Of a stretch of DNA of 64,000 nucleotides, positions 10,256 through 22,367 are shown one piece after another. This DNA comes from Rubrivivax sp. Lineage in GTDB: Bacteria > Pseudomonadota > Gammaproteobacteria > Burkholderiales > Burkholderiaceae_C. The DNA lies in NCBI GenBank assembly GCA_019635285.1, contig JAHBZS010000011.1:1-64000 (forward strand). Reading direction: 5' to 3'. Position 1 is the first letter of the stretch. Each line of letters starts with the position of its first letter. The notes under the pieces are model-generated. The model was not told where the DNA came from and did not search any database. It was given only the letters and a program-made list of their open reading frames with translations. The translations under genes and the position numbers were made by a program.

Positions 10256-12228
10256 CCGCGTCTCCTTGGCGCCCTGCCCGCCTGCCGCTGCTCGAGCAAC
10301 AGGGCCACGACGCCCAGGCCCAACAGGGCCACCCACAGCAATGACGACGCGCCGCCGCCACCCCCACCCGAGCCCGGCGACACGATCACCGTCGGCACGC
10401 CGACGACGATGTCGCGCTGCGTGCTGGCGCTGCGCCCGCTGTCGTCGGTAACCACCAGCCGGACCGTGACCGTGCCGGCGGCGAGCACCGACAGCTCGAC
10501 CACCTGCGTGTTCAGCACGCTGCCGGGATCGGCCAGCACGCCGGGGTTCGACTCCAGGGTCCAGAGATAGGACACGAGGCCGTGCCCTTCGGCGGGCAGG
10601 CTGCCCGCGGCGCTCAGGCGCAGCATGCCGCCGATCTGCGGCTCGGCCGGCTCCAGGCCGATGCGCGCCAGCGTGCCCGCCGCGGCCTGCACCGCGGCGG
10701 CGGCATCGAGCATGCCGGCGCCGCACAGGCCGGTGCGGCAGTAGCACTGCAGCTGGTCGCGCCCGTCCGGCGCGTGGCACATGGCCACCGGCTGACCGCT
10801 GTCGTCGTTGCCGGCGCCGCTGGTCGGGAACGCGCGGGCGCTGGCCTGCAGCAGCGTGGCCAGTTCCTGTGGCTGCAGTTGCGGCCGCGCCGACAGCATC
10901 AGCGCCGCGGTGCCCGCCACCAGCGGTGCGGCGAAGCTGGTGCCGGTGCTGAAGTCATAGCCGTCGGTCCAGATCGAGCCGCCGGCATTCGGCCGCTGCA
11001 CGCCGCTGTTGCTGGCGCTGAGGATCGGATACAGGCAGGGCTCGCCGGCGTTGATGTTGACGCAGTTGCCGGCCGGCGCGCTGAGGGCGATCTGCGGCCC
11101 GAGGTCGGAATAGCCCACCTTCGAGCCCGCATGGCGCAGCCCGGCCACCGCCACCACGCCGGGGCAGTTGGCCGGCAGCTCCACCGCATGGCCGGCGCTG
11201 TTGCCGGCGGCGGCGACGACCAAGGTGCCGGCGGCCTGCAGCTCGGCGATCAGCGCCGGGTAGCCGGTGGACGCGTTGCAGGCGCCGCTGCCGCCCAGGC
11301 TCAGGTTGATGACGCGCGCGGGGTTCGGGTTCGGCGGCACGCCCGGCACCGACAAGCCGGCGGCCCAGCGCATGCCGGCCTGGATGTCGGAGTCGTAGCC
11401 GCCGCACTTGCCCAGCACGCGCACCGGCAGGATGCGCACGCCGAAGGCGCTGCCGGCCATGCCCTGCCCGTTGTCGGCGATGGCGCCGATGAGCCCGGCG
11501 ACCTTGGTGCCGTGCCACGAGCTGTCGGACGCGCCGCAGTTCTCGAAGGGGCCGCCGCGTGCCGCGTCCTCGGCCGCGCTGACCCAGTCGCCGGCGTCGG
11601 TGGCATCGGCATCGCGGCCGTCGCCGTCGTTGGCGGTGGCCACGTCGGACACCATGTCGTAGCCCGGCAGCACCGCGCCGGCCAGGTCCAGGTGGTCGGC
11701 GAGCACGCCGGTATCGACCACCGCCACGACGATGTCGGCGCGGCCGGTGATGCGGTCCCACGCCGCCTGGGCATTGATCGCCGAGCGCAGTTCACCGGTC
11801 GGCGCATGCAGGTACCACTGGCCGACGTCGGGGCCGCGGCCGTTGGCCGGCCCCTGCGCGTACAGCGGGTCGGCCGGCACGCGCAGCGCGCGGCGCCGCT
11901 GGTCGACCACGGCGTGCAGCACCTCCGGGTCCTGCGCCAGGCGGGCGGCCAGCGTCGCGGCGTCGATGCCGCGGGCCAGCACCACCTGCGCACGCTCGCT
12001 GATGGCCGCGCCGCTGCGCAGCGCCACGCCGGCGCGCGCGGCCAGCCGGTCGGCACGGCGCTGGGCCTTGTCGGCCACCGCCGACGGCGTTTCTTGCGCC
12101 GACAGCGCCTGCTCGCGCAGCAGCGGCGCGTCGGCCTTCAGCGTGACGATGACGCGCGCCGGCGCAGCGGTCTGCGCGCCCGCCGCGGCCGCGGCGAGGC
12201 ACAGCGCGGCCAGCAGCAGGCGTCGCAT
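10252..12228 (-). CDS. S8-family serine peptidase with PKD-like domain and GlyGly-CTERM-like tail
   Basis: 658 residues from the ATG at 12228 (a GTG directly before it would add one). Signal peptide MRRLLLAALCLAAAAAGAQ, propeptide region, and subtilisin-type catalytic residues D172 (VAVVDTGV), H239 (SSWHGTKVAG), N343 (AAAGNS) and S431 (TGTSFAAPLVAG). A PKD/Ig-like beta domain covers about 520-610. Then six glycines (621-626), a hydrophobic helix and the basic end APRRRG form a tripartite sorting tail. It begins 13 bases after the gap stop, so it may be read through from tkt-gap, and overlaps the next subtilase by ATGA. Likely exported and surface-attached or released after tail cleavage. Confidence 0.93.
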   Translation of the reverse strand: MRRLLLAALCLAAAAAGAQTAAPARVIVTLKADAPLLREQALSAQETPSAVADKAQRRADRLAARAGVALRSGAAISERAQVVLARGIDAATLAARLAQDPEVLHAVVDQRRRALRVPADPLYAQGPANGRGPDVGQWYLHAPTGELRSAINAQAAWDRITGRADIVVAVVDTGVLADHLDLAGAVLPGYDMVSDVATANDGDGRDADATDAGDWVSAAEDAARGGPFENCGASDSSWHGTKVAGLIGAIADNGQGMAGSAFGVRILPVRVLGKCGGYDSDIQAGMRWAAGLSVPGVPPNPNPARVINLSLGGSGACNASTGYPALIAELQAAGTLVVAAAGNSAGHAVELPANCPGVVAVAGLRHAGSKVGYSDLGPQIALSAPAGNCVNINAGEPCLYPILSASNSGVQRPNAGGSIWTDGYDFSTGTSFAAPLVAGTAALMLSARPQLQPQELATLLQASARAFPTSGAGNDDSGQPVAMCHAPDGRDQLQCYCRTGLCGAGMLDAAAAVQAAAGTLARIGLEPAEPQIGGMLRLSAAGSLPAEGHGLVSYLWTLESNPGVLADPGSVLNTQVVELSVLAAGTVTVRLVVTDDSGRSASTQRDIVVGVPTVIVSPGSGGGGGGASSLLWVALLGLGVVALLLEQRQAGRAPRRRG

Positions 12229-12241
12229 CACGAGGGCCGCG

Positions 12242-13276
<1,035 letters not shown>

Positions 13277-15304
13277 TCAGCCGGCCAGCACCTTGCGCAC
13301 GATGTCGGCCAGGTTCTGCGGCGTGAAATGGAAGAAGGGGAACAACGCCGAGGCCGGCGCGCTCTCGCCATAGCGGTCCAGCCCCAGCACCGCCGCGCAG
13401 CCGTATTTCCACCAGCCGTCGGTGACGCCGGCCTCGACCGCGACGCGCGGCAGCTTCGGCGGCAGCACGCGGCTCTTGTAGTCCGTGTCCTGGCGGTCGA
13501 AGACGCTGGTGCTGGGCATGCTGACCACGCGCACGGCGATGCCGCTCTGCGCCAGCTCGGCCTGCGCATGCAGCGCCAGCTGCACCTCGCTGCCGGTGGC
13601 GATGATCACCGCCTGCGCCTTGCGCTTCAGCCCCACCTCGCTGGGCTCGGCCAGCACGTAGGCGCCGCGGGCGATCTGGTCCAGGCTGTCCTTGGGCGCA
13701 TAGGCCAGGTTCTGCCGACTCAGCAGCAGCGCGCTCGGCCGGTCGGCGTGGCTCAGGGCCACGGTCCAGGCGACCGCCGTCTCGGCGTTGTCGGCCGGGC
13801 GCCAGACATCCAGCCCGGGGATCAGGCGCAGCGCGGCCGCATGCTCCACGCTCTGGTGCGTGGGGCCGTCCTCGCCCAGGCCGATGGAATCGTGCGTGAA
13901 CACATGGATCACGCGGCGGCGCATCAGCGCGGCCATGCGGATGGCGTTGCGGCTGTAGTCGCTGAAGGTCAGGAAGGTGCCGCCGTAGGGGATGAAGCCG
14001 CCGTGCAGCGCAATGCCGTTCATGATGGCGGCCATGCCGAACTCGCGCACGCCGTAGTTGATGTGCCGGCCGCCGTTGGGCGCGGCGTCCTCGCCGAAGC
14101 GCAGTGCCGGCGTCGACGAGGTGTTGGTCAGGTTCGAGCCGGTCAGGTCGGCCGAGCCGCCAAGCATCTCCGGCAGGGCCTTGGTGAAGACCTCCAGCAC
14201 CAGCTGGCTGGCCTTGCGCGAGGCCACGGTCTCGGCCTTGGCATGCGCCGCGCGCACCGTCTCGACGGCCAGCTGCGCGAAGCCGCTCGGCAGTTCACCG
14301 CGCAGGCGCCGCTGCAGTTCGGCGGCCAGTTCGGGGTACTGCGCGCGGTAGGCGGCGAAACGCGCGTCCCAGGCGGCCTCGGCGGCCGCGCCGCGCGCCT
14401 TGTGGTCCCACAGCGCGTACACCTGTTCGGGCACGACGAAGGGCGGCCACGACCAGCCCAGCGCGGCGCGGGTCAGCGCCACCTCGTCGGGCCCCAGCGC
14501 CTCACCGTGCGCCTTGGCCGTGCCGGCGCGGTGCGGCGAGCCTTTGCCGATGGTGGTGTTGCAGACGATCAAGGTGGGCCGCGTCTGTGAGCGGCGCGCC
14601 TGGGCCAGCGCCGCGTCCACCGCGTCGGCGTCCTGGCCGTCGATCGGGCCGATGACGTCCCAGCCGTAGCCCTCGAAGCGCAGGCGCACGTTGTCCACGT
14701 ACCAGGGACGCACCGCGCCGTCGATGCTGATGCCGTTGTCGTCGTACAGCGCCACCAGCTTGTTCAGCTTCCAGGCGCCGGCCAGCGCCGAGCATTCATG
14801 GCTGATGCCTTCCATCATGCAGCCGTCGCCCAGGAACACATAGGTGTGGTGGTCGACCACCGCATGGCCGGGGCGGTTGAACTCGTGCGCCAGCAGCTTC
14901 TCGGCCAGCGCCATGCCCACCGCATTGCTGATGCCCTGCCCCAGCGGGCCGGTGGTGGTCTCGACGCCGGGCGTCAGATCCACCTCGGGGTGGCCGGGGG
15001 TCTTGCTGTGCAGCTGGCGGAAGTTGCGCAGCTCGCTCATGCTCAGGTCGTAGCCGCTCAGGTGCAGCAGCGCGTACAGCAGCATCGACGCATGGCCGTT
15101 GGACAGCACGAAGCGGTCGCGGTCGGGCCAGTGCGGGTTGGCCGGGTTGTGGCGCAGGTGGCGGTCCCACAGCGCCACGGCCATCTCGGCCATGCCCATC
15201 GGCGCGCCCGGATGGCCAGAATTGGCCTGCTGCACGGCGTCCATCGCCAGGGCACGGATGGCATTGGCCATCAGCGGAGTGTCGTCGTTCGAAGGGGCAG
15301 CCAT
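13277..15304 (-). CDS. tkt: Transketolase
   Basis: 675-residue thiamine-diphosphate enzyme that moves two-carbon units between sugar phosphates. N-terminal NAIRALAMDAVQQANSGHPG is the TK signature; the ThDP motif is GDGCMMEGISHE with downstream DDNGISIDG; GLGEDGPTHQSVEH is the second conserved transketolase block. The ATG at 15304 gives the standard length; the open frame upstream of it is not part of the protein. First gene of the minus-strand run tkt-gap-subtilase-subtilase, divergent from murU with about 75 bases for both promoters. Confidence 0.97.
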   Translation of the reverse strand: MAAPSNDDTPLMANAIRALAMDAVQQANSGHPGAPMGMAEMAVALWDRHLRHNPANPHWPDRDRFVLSNGHASMLLYALLHLSGYDLSMSELRNFRQLHSKTPGHPEVDLTPGVETTTGPLGQGISNAVGMALAEKLLAHEFNRPGHAVVDHHTYVFLGDGCMMEGISHECSALAGAWKLNKLVALYDDNGISIDGAVRPWYVDNVRLRFEGYGWDVIGPIDGQDADAVDAALAQARRSQTRPTLIVCNTTIGKGSPHRAGTAKAHGEALGPDEVALTRAALGWSWPPFVVPEQVYALWDHKARGAAAEAAWDARFAAYRAQYPELAAELQRRLRGELPSGFAQLAVETVRAAHAKAETVASRKASQLVLEVFTKALPEMLGGSADLTGSNLTNTSSTPALRFGEDAAPNGGRHINYGVREFGMAAIMNGIALHGGFIPYGGTFLTFSDYSRNAIRMAALMRRRVIHVFTHDSIGLGEDGPTHQSVEHAAALRLIPGLDVWRPADNAETAVAWTVALSHADRPSALLLSRQNLAYAPKDSLDQIARGAYVLAEPSEVGLKRKAQAVIIATGSEVQLALHAQAELAQSGIAVRVVSMPSTSVFDRQDTDYKSRVLPPKLPRVAVEAGVTDGWWKYGCAAVLGLDRYGESAPASALFPFFHFTPQNLADIVRKVLAG

Positions 15305-15380
15305 ATGCTGGTGAAGCGGGTGGTGGGGGGCGGGTGGGGGCGAACCGGTCGATTTTAGGGCCGGCCTACACTGGCGACGC

Positions 15381-16073
15381 ATGAGAGCCCTGATCCTGGC
15401 CGCCGGGCGCGGTGAACGCATGCGGCCGCTGACCGACGCCACGCCGAAACCGCTGCTGCAGGTGCGCGGCCGCCCGCTGATCGAGTGGCACCTGCTGGCG
15501 CTGGCCCGCGCCGGCGTGCGCGAGGTGGTGGTCAACACCGCCTGGCTCGAAGCGCAGTTTCCGGCCGCGCTGGGCGACGGCGCGCGCTACGGCCTGTCGA
15601 TCCGCTATTCCACCGAAGGCCACGACCACGGCGGCGCGCTCGAGACCGCCGGCGGCATCCGCAAGGCGCTGCCGTGGCTGGCGCCCGGCGGCGACGAGGC
15701 CTTCTGGCTGGTGTCGGCCGACATCTTCATGCCCGGCTTCGCTTTCGACCCGGTGCTGGCGCAGGACTTCGCGGCCGGCGGCGACCTGGGGCTGCTGTGG
15801 CTGGTGCCCAACCCGGATTTCCACGCCGCCGGCGACTTCAACCTGGACGGCGCACGCCTGCGCCGCGGCGCACCGCTGGCCTGGACCTATGCCAACGTGG
15901 CGCTGCTCAAGCCGGCGCTGGTGGCCGACCTGCCGCTGGGCCAGCCGGCGCCGCTGGGCCCGCGGCTCTTCGACGCGGCGGCGGCCGACCGGCTGGCCGG
16001 GCGCGTGCTGCGCGGCGAATGGCACAACCTGGGCACGCCGGCGCAACTGGCCGCGCTGCAGGCACGCGCATGA
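15381..16073 (+). CDS. murU: Nucleotidyltransferase, probable N-acetylmuramate-1-phosphate uridylyltransferase
   Basis: 230-residue single-domain sugar-1-phosphate nucleotidyltransferase. The NTP-binding signature LAAGRGERMRPLTDATPKP is at residues 5-23 and the metal/sugar segment SADIFMPGF follows near 115. Short members without a C-terminal hexapeptide domain in this group act as MurU in peptidoglycan recycling (MurNAc-1-P to UDP-MurNAc); mannose-1-phosphate guanylyltransferase is the alternative annotation. Its TGA overlaps the ATG of the next gene (ATGA), suggesting coupled translation with the UbiH-like enzyme. Partner amgK is not in this window. Confidence 0.85.
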   Translation: MRALILAAGRGERMRPLTDATPKPLLQVRGRPLIEWHLLALARAGVREVVVNTAWLEAQFPAALGDGARYGLSIRYSTEGHDHGGALETAGGIRKALPWLAPGGDEAFWLVSADIFMPGFAFDPVLAQDFAAGGDLGLLWLVPNPDFHAAGDFNLDGARLRRGAPLAWTYANVALLKPALVADLPLGQPAPLGPRLFDAAAADRLAGRVLRGEWHNLGTPAQLAALQARA

Positions 16074-17257
16074 CGGCCACGCAGATCGACATCGCCGTGG
16101 TCGGCGCCGGGCCGGTGGGCCTGGGCCTGGCGCTGCATGCCTCGCGCGTGCTGCCGCATGCGCGCGTGAGCCTGTTCGACCGCCGCGAGCTGGCGCAGGA
16201 CGTCAGCGCCGACCCGCGCACGCTGGCGCTGTCGCTGGGCAGCGTGCAGCTGCTGCAGCGCCTGGGCGTGTGGCCGGCCGAGGCGGCCCAGCCGATCCTC
16301 GAGGTGCTGGTGTCGCAGCAGCCGCCGGCCCCGCTGCCGCTGGGCACGCCGGAGGTGCGCATCCGCGCCGCCGACGAAGGCGTGCCGCTGCTCGGTGCGG
16401 TGCTGCACTACGGCCAGCTGGTGGCGCCGCTGCAGCAGGCCTGGCAGCAGGCGGTGCAGCAGGCGCCGCAGCGGCTGCTCAGCCGCTTCGGCACGGCCGT
16501 GGGCGCGCTCAAGCCGTTGCCCGACGGCGTGGAGCTCGATGCCGGCATCGCCGAGCGCTTCGATCTGTGCGTGATCGCCGAAGGCGGCGTGTTCGCGCAG
16601 CAGGCGCGCAAGGCGCTGGCGCGCGACTACGGCCAGACCGCCTGGGTCGGCACGGCCACGCTGCAGGGCGGCGCGCCGGGGCGGGCCATCGAGTGCTTCA
16701 CGCGCCACGGCCCGCTGGCGCTGCTGCCGCTGCGTGACGCGGCCGACGGCGGGCGCCGCGGCGCGCTGGTCTGGTGCGTCAATGCCGCCGACGACCCGGT
16801 GCGCAGCCTGGACGCCACACAACGCCAGGCGGTGCTGAACACGCTGCTGCCCGAGGCCGCCGGGCGCATCGTCGGGCTGTCGGCGCTGAAGGACTTCGCG
16901 CTGGGCCTGAACGCCGAGCGCTCGCTGGTCGACGGGCGCAGCGTGCGCATCGGCAATGCCGCGCAGACCTTGCATCCGGTGGCCGGCCAGGGCCTCAACC
17001 TGGGCCTGCGCGACGCCTTCGAGCTGGTGCAGGTGCTGCGCCACGCGCGCGACATCGACGCCGCGCTGCGGCGCGTGGAATGGACGCGCGCCGCCGACCG
17101 CTGGGGCATGATCGCCGCCACCGACTTCCTGGCGCGCAGCTTCACCTGGCAGTTGCCCGGCCTGGCCGCGGCCCGCGGCCTGGGCCTGGCGGCGCTGCAG
17201 GCCGCCGCGCCGCTGAAGTCGCGGCTGGCGCGGCAGATGATGTTCGGCTCGCGCTGA
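16070..17257 (+). CDS. UbiH/UbiF-type FAD-dependent monooxygenase
   Basis: 395-residue flavoprotein hydroxylase of the ubiquinone-biosynthesis family. FAD-binding GxGxxG is DIAVVGAGPVGLGLALHAS near the N-terminus; the second FAD motif is RIGNAAQTLHPVAGQGLNLG near 300-320, the hallmark of UbiH/UbiI/UbiF/COQ6. It probably hydroxylates a ring position of the quinone precursor; which one cannot be decided here. The expected DG motif in the middle appears as CVIAEGG, so glutamate replaces the usual aspartate. Start ATG overlaps the murU stop. It is convergent with phoX, with 9 bases between the stops. Confidence 0.9.
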   Translation: MTATQIDIAVVGAGPVGLGLALHASRVLPHARVSLFDRRELAQDVSADPRTLALSLGSVQLLQRLGVWPAEAAQPILEVLVSQQPPAPLPLGTPEVRIRAADEGVPLLGAVLHYGQLVAPLQQAWQQAVQQAPQRLLSRFGTAVGALKPLPDGVELDAGIAERFDLCVIAEGGVFAQQARKALARDYGQTAWVGTATLQGGAPGRAIECFTRHGPLALLPLRDAADGGRRGALVWCVNAADDPVRSLDATQRQAVLNTLLPEAAGRIVGLSALKDFALGLNAERSLVDGRSVRIGNAAQTLHPVAGQGLNLGLRDAFELVQVLRHARDIDAALRRVEWTRAADRWGMIAATDFLARSFTWQLPGLAAARGLGLAALQAAAPLKSRLARQMMFGSR

Positions 17258-17266
17258 GCCGCGCCC

Positions 17267-19495
17267 TCAGCTGCCGACGCGGCCGCCGTCGTCCTTGGTG
17301 ATGACCACCGTCGCCGAGCGTGGCCGCGCCGTCGCCCCGCCGGCGCCGTAGCCGGCGTTGCCGGGCCAGTGGCTCAGGTACTTGCTGGGGTCGGCCACGT
17401 TGGCCGCGCTGATGGTTTCGCCCGGGTGCTGGATGTTGACGAAGACCGCCTTGCCATCCGGCGTCTCGGTGATGCCGGTGATCTCGCAATCGGCCGGGCC
17501 GACCAGAAAGCGGCGCAGCGTGTCCGCGGTGGGCTTCTGGCCGACGTAGGTGTCGACGGCCGCCGTGCCGCCGCCGGCCAGCGTGTAGCTCAGCGTGGTC
17601 TTCGCGCCGTCGCCGACGCGGCCCGGCACGCCCGCCAGCAGCATGCAGTTGCTCACGTCGGTGTAGGCGCCGTCGTCGGTCTGGATCCAGCACAGGCCGG
17701 TGGCCCGGCTGAACCACAGGCCGTCCGGGCTGGAGAAGTCCTGGTCCGCGGTCAGCGACGACAGGTTGACCGTCGCCGGGTCGGCATCGGCCTGCGCGCC
17801 GAAGAGGTAGACATCCCAGCGGAAGTCCGTGGCCGCGCTGTCGCCGCCGCTTTCGGCGATGCGGATGATGTGGCCGTTGATGTTGCCCGGGCTGCCGGCG
17901 GCGCCGCCGGCATAGCTGTCGCTGTAGGCGCGGGGGTTGGCTGCGTCCACCGCCTGCTGCGAACTGCTCGCCGCCTGCACCTTGCGGTTGCTGTTGTTGG
18001 TCAGCGTGTAGTAGATCTCCCCGGTCTCCGGATGCACCGCGCACCATTCGGGGCGGTCCATCTTGGTGGCGCCCAGCGCATCCGCCGCCAGCCGCGCATT
18101 GACCAGCACGTCGGCCTGGTCGGCGAAGGCATAACCCGCATAGCCGGCGATGGCCGGTGCGCCGATCGTCAGTTCCAGCCAGCGGCCGCTGCCGTCGGCG
18201 TTGAACTGCGCGACGTAGAGCTTGCCGCTGTCCAGGTACTTGTCGCCGACGGCGACGCGGTCGGCGGCCTGGGCATCGGCCGCGTCCCAGGGCGCCGTCG
18301 ACACGAACTTGTAGATGTATTCGCCGCGCGAGTCGTCGCCCATGTACACGGCCAGCGGCCGGCCGGCGGCGAGCTTGCCGAAGCTCGCGCTTTCGTGTGC
18401 GAAGCGGCCGAGCGCGCTGCGCTTCTTCACCGCGGCGGTCTTGTCGTAGGGGTCGAGCTCGACCACGTAGCCGTAGCCGTTCATCTCGTTGCGGTAGTCG
18501 TCGCTGCCGTCGGCCGACGCGCCGGTCTTGCCGACGTTCCAGCGTGCGTACTGGTCGTCGCTGCCCGAGGTCTCCCAGCCGTGGCGGCTGGCGGCGCCCT
18601 GTGCCTTGCCATAGCGGTTGAGCGAGGTCACGCTCTTGTCGTTGCCGCGCGCCGCGTTGTCGGCCGCGCCGCGCGTGAAGTAGCCGTTCCAGTTCTCCTC
18701 GCCGCTGAGGTAGCTGCCCCAGGGCGTGCGGCCGCTGCCGCAGTTGTTGATGGTGCCGCGCGTGCCGGTGCCGGCGGGCGAGTACAAGGTCTTGACCAGC
18801 GCATGCCCGCGCACCGGGCCGGCGATCTCGATCGGCGTCTGCGGCGTGATGCGGCGGTTGAAGGCCGAGTCCTTCTTGTAGGCCCAGCTGGCGCCGCTGC
18901 GCGCCACCTCGACGACGGAGATGCCGTGGGCGGCCATCTCCTTGTCGGATTCCGCGGCCGGACGCGGGCGTGGGCTCGAGCCGTTGGCATGCAGGAAGTG
19001 GTCGGTCAGCGCCTCGTGGTTCATCGCCAGCAGGCCGCGCGTGGTGGCCGCGTCGTCGCGCACGCCGGTGGCCGACAGGCCGTAGAAGAACATGCCATCG
19101 TGGTGGTCGCCGGCGCGCATGTCGAAGCCGCCGTCGCTGCCGTTGTTGGCATAGGCAGGGGTGGCCGCATCCAGCGGGTCGCCCACCGCATAGAGCACCG
19201 TCGCGGTGTAGCCGGCCGGCACGCTCAGCACGTCGGCCGTGCTCTTGCCGACCGCGCTGAAGGCCACGCGCTGCAACGGCGCCTCGCCGGCCGACGCGTC
19301 GTCGTCGCCGCCGCAGGCGGCCACGCTCCAGCTGCCCAGCACCATCGTCGCCGCCGTGCCGACACCGCCGCGCAGCAGCGAACGGCGCGACAACCGCGCG
19401 TTGAGCACGGCCTGGAAACTGGGATTGGCGCTGGTGTTGTGGTTCTCCTCGTCGTGGGCGAGGGCACGGCGGGGCAGGTCGATGGGCGCGTTCAT
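17267..19495 (-). CDS. phoX: PhoX-family alkaline phosphatase, Tat-exported
   Basis: 742-residue PhoX (DUF839) phosphatase, a calcium/iron-dependent phosphomonoesterase used under phosphate starvation. The N-terminus carries a long pre-region and the twin-arginine motif SRRSLLRG at 36-43, followed by a hydrophobic stretch ending SVAAC (C61), which resembles a lipobox, so the enzyme could be a Tat lipoprotein. Family blocks seen include NHEALTDHFL, GSYLSGEENWNGYFTRG and SPDGLWFS. A candidate Pho box lies 52-80 bases upstream. Single-gene unit, convergent with the UbiH-like gene. Confidence 0.94.
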   Translation of the reverse strand: MNAPIDLPRRALAHDEENHNTSANPSFQAVLNARLSRRSLLRGGVGTAATMVLGSWSVAACGGDDDASAGEAPLQRVAFSAVGKSTADVLSVPAGYTATVLYAVGDPLDAATPAYANNGSDGGFDMRAGDHHDGMFFYGLSATGVRDDAATTRGLLAMNHEALTDHFLHANGSSPRPRPAAESDKEMAAHGISVVEVARSGASWAYKKDSAFNRRITPQTPIEIAGPVRGHALVKTLYSPAGTGTRGTINNCGSGRTPWGSYLSGEENWNGYFTRGAADNAARGNDKSVTSLNRYGKAQGAASRHGWETSGSDDQYARWNVGKTGASADGSDDYRNEMNGYGYVVELDPYDKTAAVKKRSALGRFAHESASFGKLAAGRPLAVYMGDDSRGEYIYKFVSTAPWDAADAQAADRVAVGDKYLDSGKLYVAQFNADGSGRWLELTIGAPAIAGYAGYAFADQADVLVNARLAADALGATKMDRPEWCAVHPETGEIYYTLTNNSNRKVQAASSSQQAVDAANPRAYSDSYAGGAAGSPGNINGHIIRIAESGGDSAATDFRWDVYLFGAQADADPATVNLSSLTADQDFSSPDGLWFSRATGLCWIQTDDGAYTDVSNCMLLAGVPGRVGDGAKTTLSYTLAGGGTAAVDTYVGQKPTADTLRRFLVGPADCEITGITETPDGKAVFVNIQHPGETISAANVADPSKYLSHWPGNAGYGAGGATARPRSATVVITKDDGGRVGS

Positions 19496-19864
19496 GGCTT
19501 AAGGGAATCCTTGCTCGTTCAGACCCGCGCATGCTGGACAGCGACGATGAAAGTGCCGTGACGGCGCCATGACAAGGGTGTCACACGCGCGTGGCAGCTC
19601 ATGCAGGGACTGAAGTTGGCGCGAGCGATGCCCAAGACCATGCGCCGCCCAGTGACGCGGGCCAGCGCTTGCCGCCGGCACGGCCGTGGTCGCTGGACAG
19701 TCGCCATCCGCTGCGCAACAGGCAGGCGTGGCGGCTGGCCACCGTCGATGCGGCCGGCTGGCCGCGCGAGCGGGCGGCGCTGTGGAGAGCCCCTGGCCGC
19801 GCCTTGAGATTCGCCCCCGCGCCGTGGGTCGGCCTGTAGCATGCGGCGGTTTCAGGAGGGCACC
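19496..19864. other. Intergenic region between phoX and peroxiredoxin
   Basis: 369 bases between divergent genes. The left third holds the candidate Pho box of phoX. The remainder is GC-rich; short open frames at about 19591-19839 (+) have no family features and no ribosome site that I trust, so I do not call a gene. A strong AGGAGG-like site at 19854-19860 serves the peroxiredoxin start. Confidence 0.6.
19547..19575 (-). promoter_or_regulatory. Candidate Pho box upstream of phoX
   Basis: Read on the minus strand, three 7-base units TTGTCAT, CCGTCAC and CTTTCAT occur at exactly 11-base spacing (plus-strand starts 19569, 19558 and 19547). PhoB binds direct repeats of this form, consensus near CTGTCAT with 11-base period. 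The site sits about 52 bases before the phoX start codon, a sensible position for an activator. Similarity is partial in two units, so this is a prediction. Confidence 0.6.
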
Positions 19865-20521
19865 ATGTCTCTACGCATCAACGACACCGCACCCAACTTC
19901 AGCGCGCAGACCACGCAGGGGCCGATCGACTTCCATGCCTGGATCGGCGACCACTGGGCGATCCTGTTCTCGCACCCGAAGGACTTCACGCCGGTGTGCA
20001 CCACCGAGCTGGGCTACATGGCGAAGATCGAGCCCGAGTTCACCAAGCGCGGCGCCAAGCTGATCGGCCTGTCGGTGGACCCGGTGGACAACCACAGCCG
20101 CTGGGTCGCGGACATCGAGGAGACGCAGGGCGCCAAGGTGACGTACCCGATGATCGGCGACACCGACCTGGCCGTGGCCAAGCTGTACAACATGCTGCCG
20201 GCCGACGAGGCCGGCAGCGCGGAAGGCCGCACCGCCGCCACCAACGCCACGGTGCGTTCGGTCTTCATCATCGGGCCGGACAAGAAGATCAAGCTGATGC
20301 TGACCTATCCGATGACCACCGGCCGCAACTTCGACGAAATCCTGCGCGTGCTCGATTCGATGCAGCTGACGGCGCGGCACAAGGTGGCGACGCCGGTCAA
20401 CTGGAAGCCGGGCGACGACGTGATCATCACGCCCGCCGTCAGCAACGAAGAAGCCGAGAAGACCTTCCCCGGCTTCAAGACCCTCAAGCCCTACCTGCGC
20501 ACGACGCGGCAGCCGCGCTGA
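19865..20521 (+). CDS. 1-Cys peroxiredoxin (Prx6-like)
   Basis: 218-residue thioredoxin-fold peroxidase. The peroxidatic cysteine is C45 in HPKDFTPVCTTELG, the typical Prx6/AhpC-TSA start. No C-terminal AhpC-type resolving cysteine is seen, and the extended C-terminal half (LTYPMTTGRNFDEILRVLDS...VNWKPGDDVIITP) is that of the 1-Cys group. Role: reduction of hydrogen peroxide or organic peroxides in the cytosol. Start chosen because AGGAGGG lies 5 bases upstream of this ATG rather than of the in-frame ATG at 19841. Convergent with pgm; the 27 bases between stops form part of a GC-rich hairpin. Confidence 0.95.
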   Translation: MSLRINDTAPNFSAQTTQGPIDFHAWIGDHWAILFSHPKDFTPVCTTELGYMAKIEPEFTKRGAKLIGLSVDPVDNHSRWVADIEETQGAKVTYPMIGDTDLAVAKLYNMLPADEAGSAEGRTAATNATVRSVFIIGPDKKIKLMLTYPMTTGRNFDEILRVLDSMQLTARHKVATPVNWKPGDDVIITPAVSNEEAEKTFPGFKTLKPYLRTTRQPR

Positions 20522-20548
20522 GCGCCGGGGCGCGCGCCGCGCGGCCGC

Positions 20549-22367
<1,819 letters not shown>

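Noticed and set aside
7143-10367. Very long open frame (about 1070 codons) on the minus strand across birA and the subtilase
   Set aside because: GC-rich shadow of real genes; product is arginine/alanine/glycine noise with no domains, while birA and the subtilase have full motifs.
19591-19839. Possible small gene between phoX and the peroxiredoxin
   Set aside because: No ribosome site, no domain, arginine/alanine-rich translation; regarded as chance open frame.
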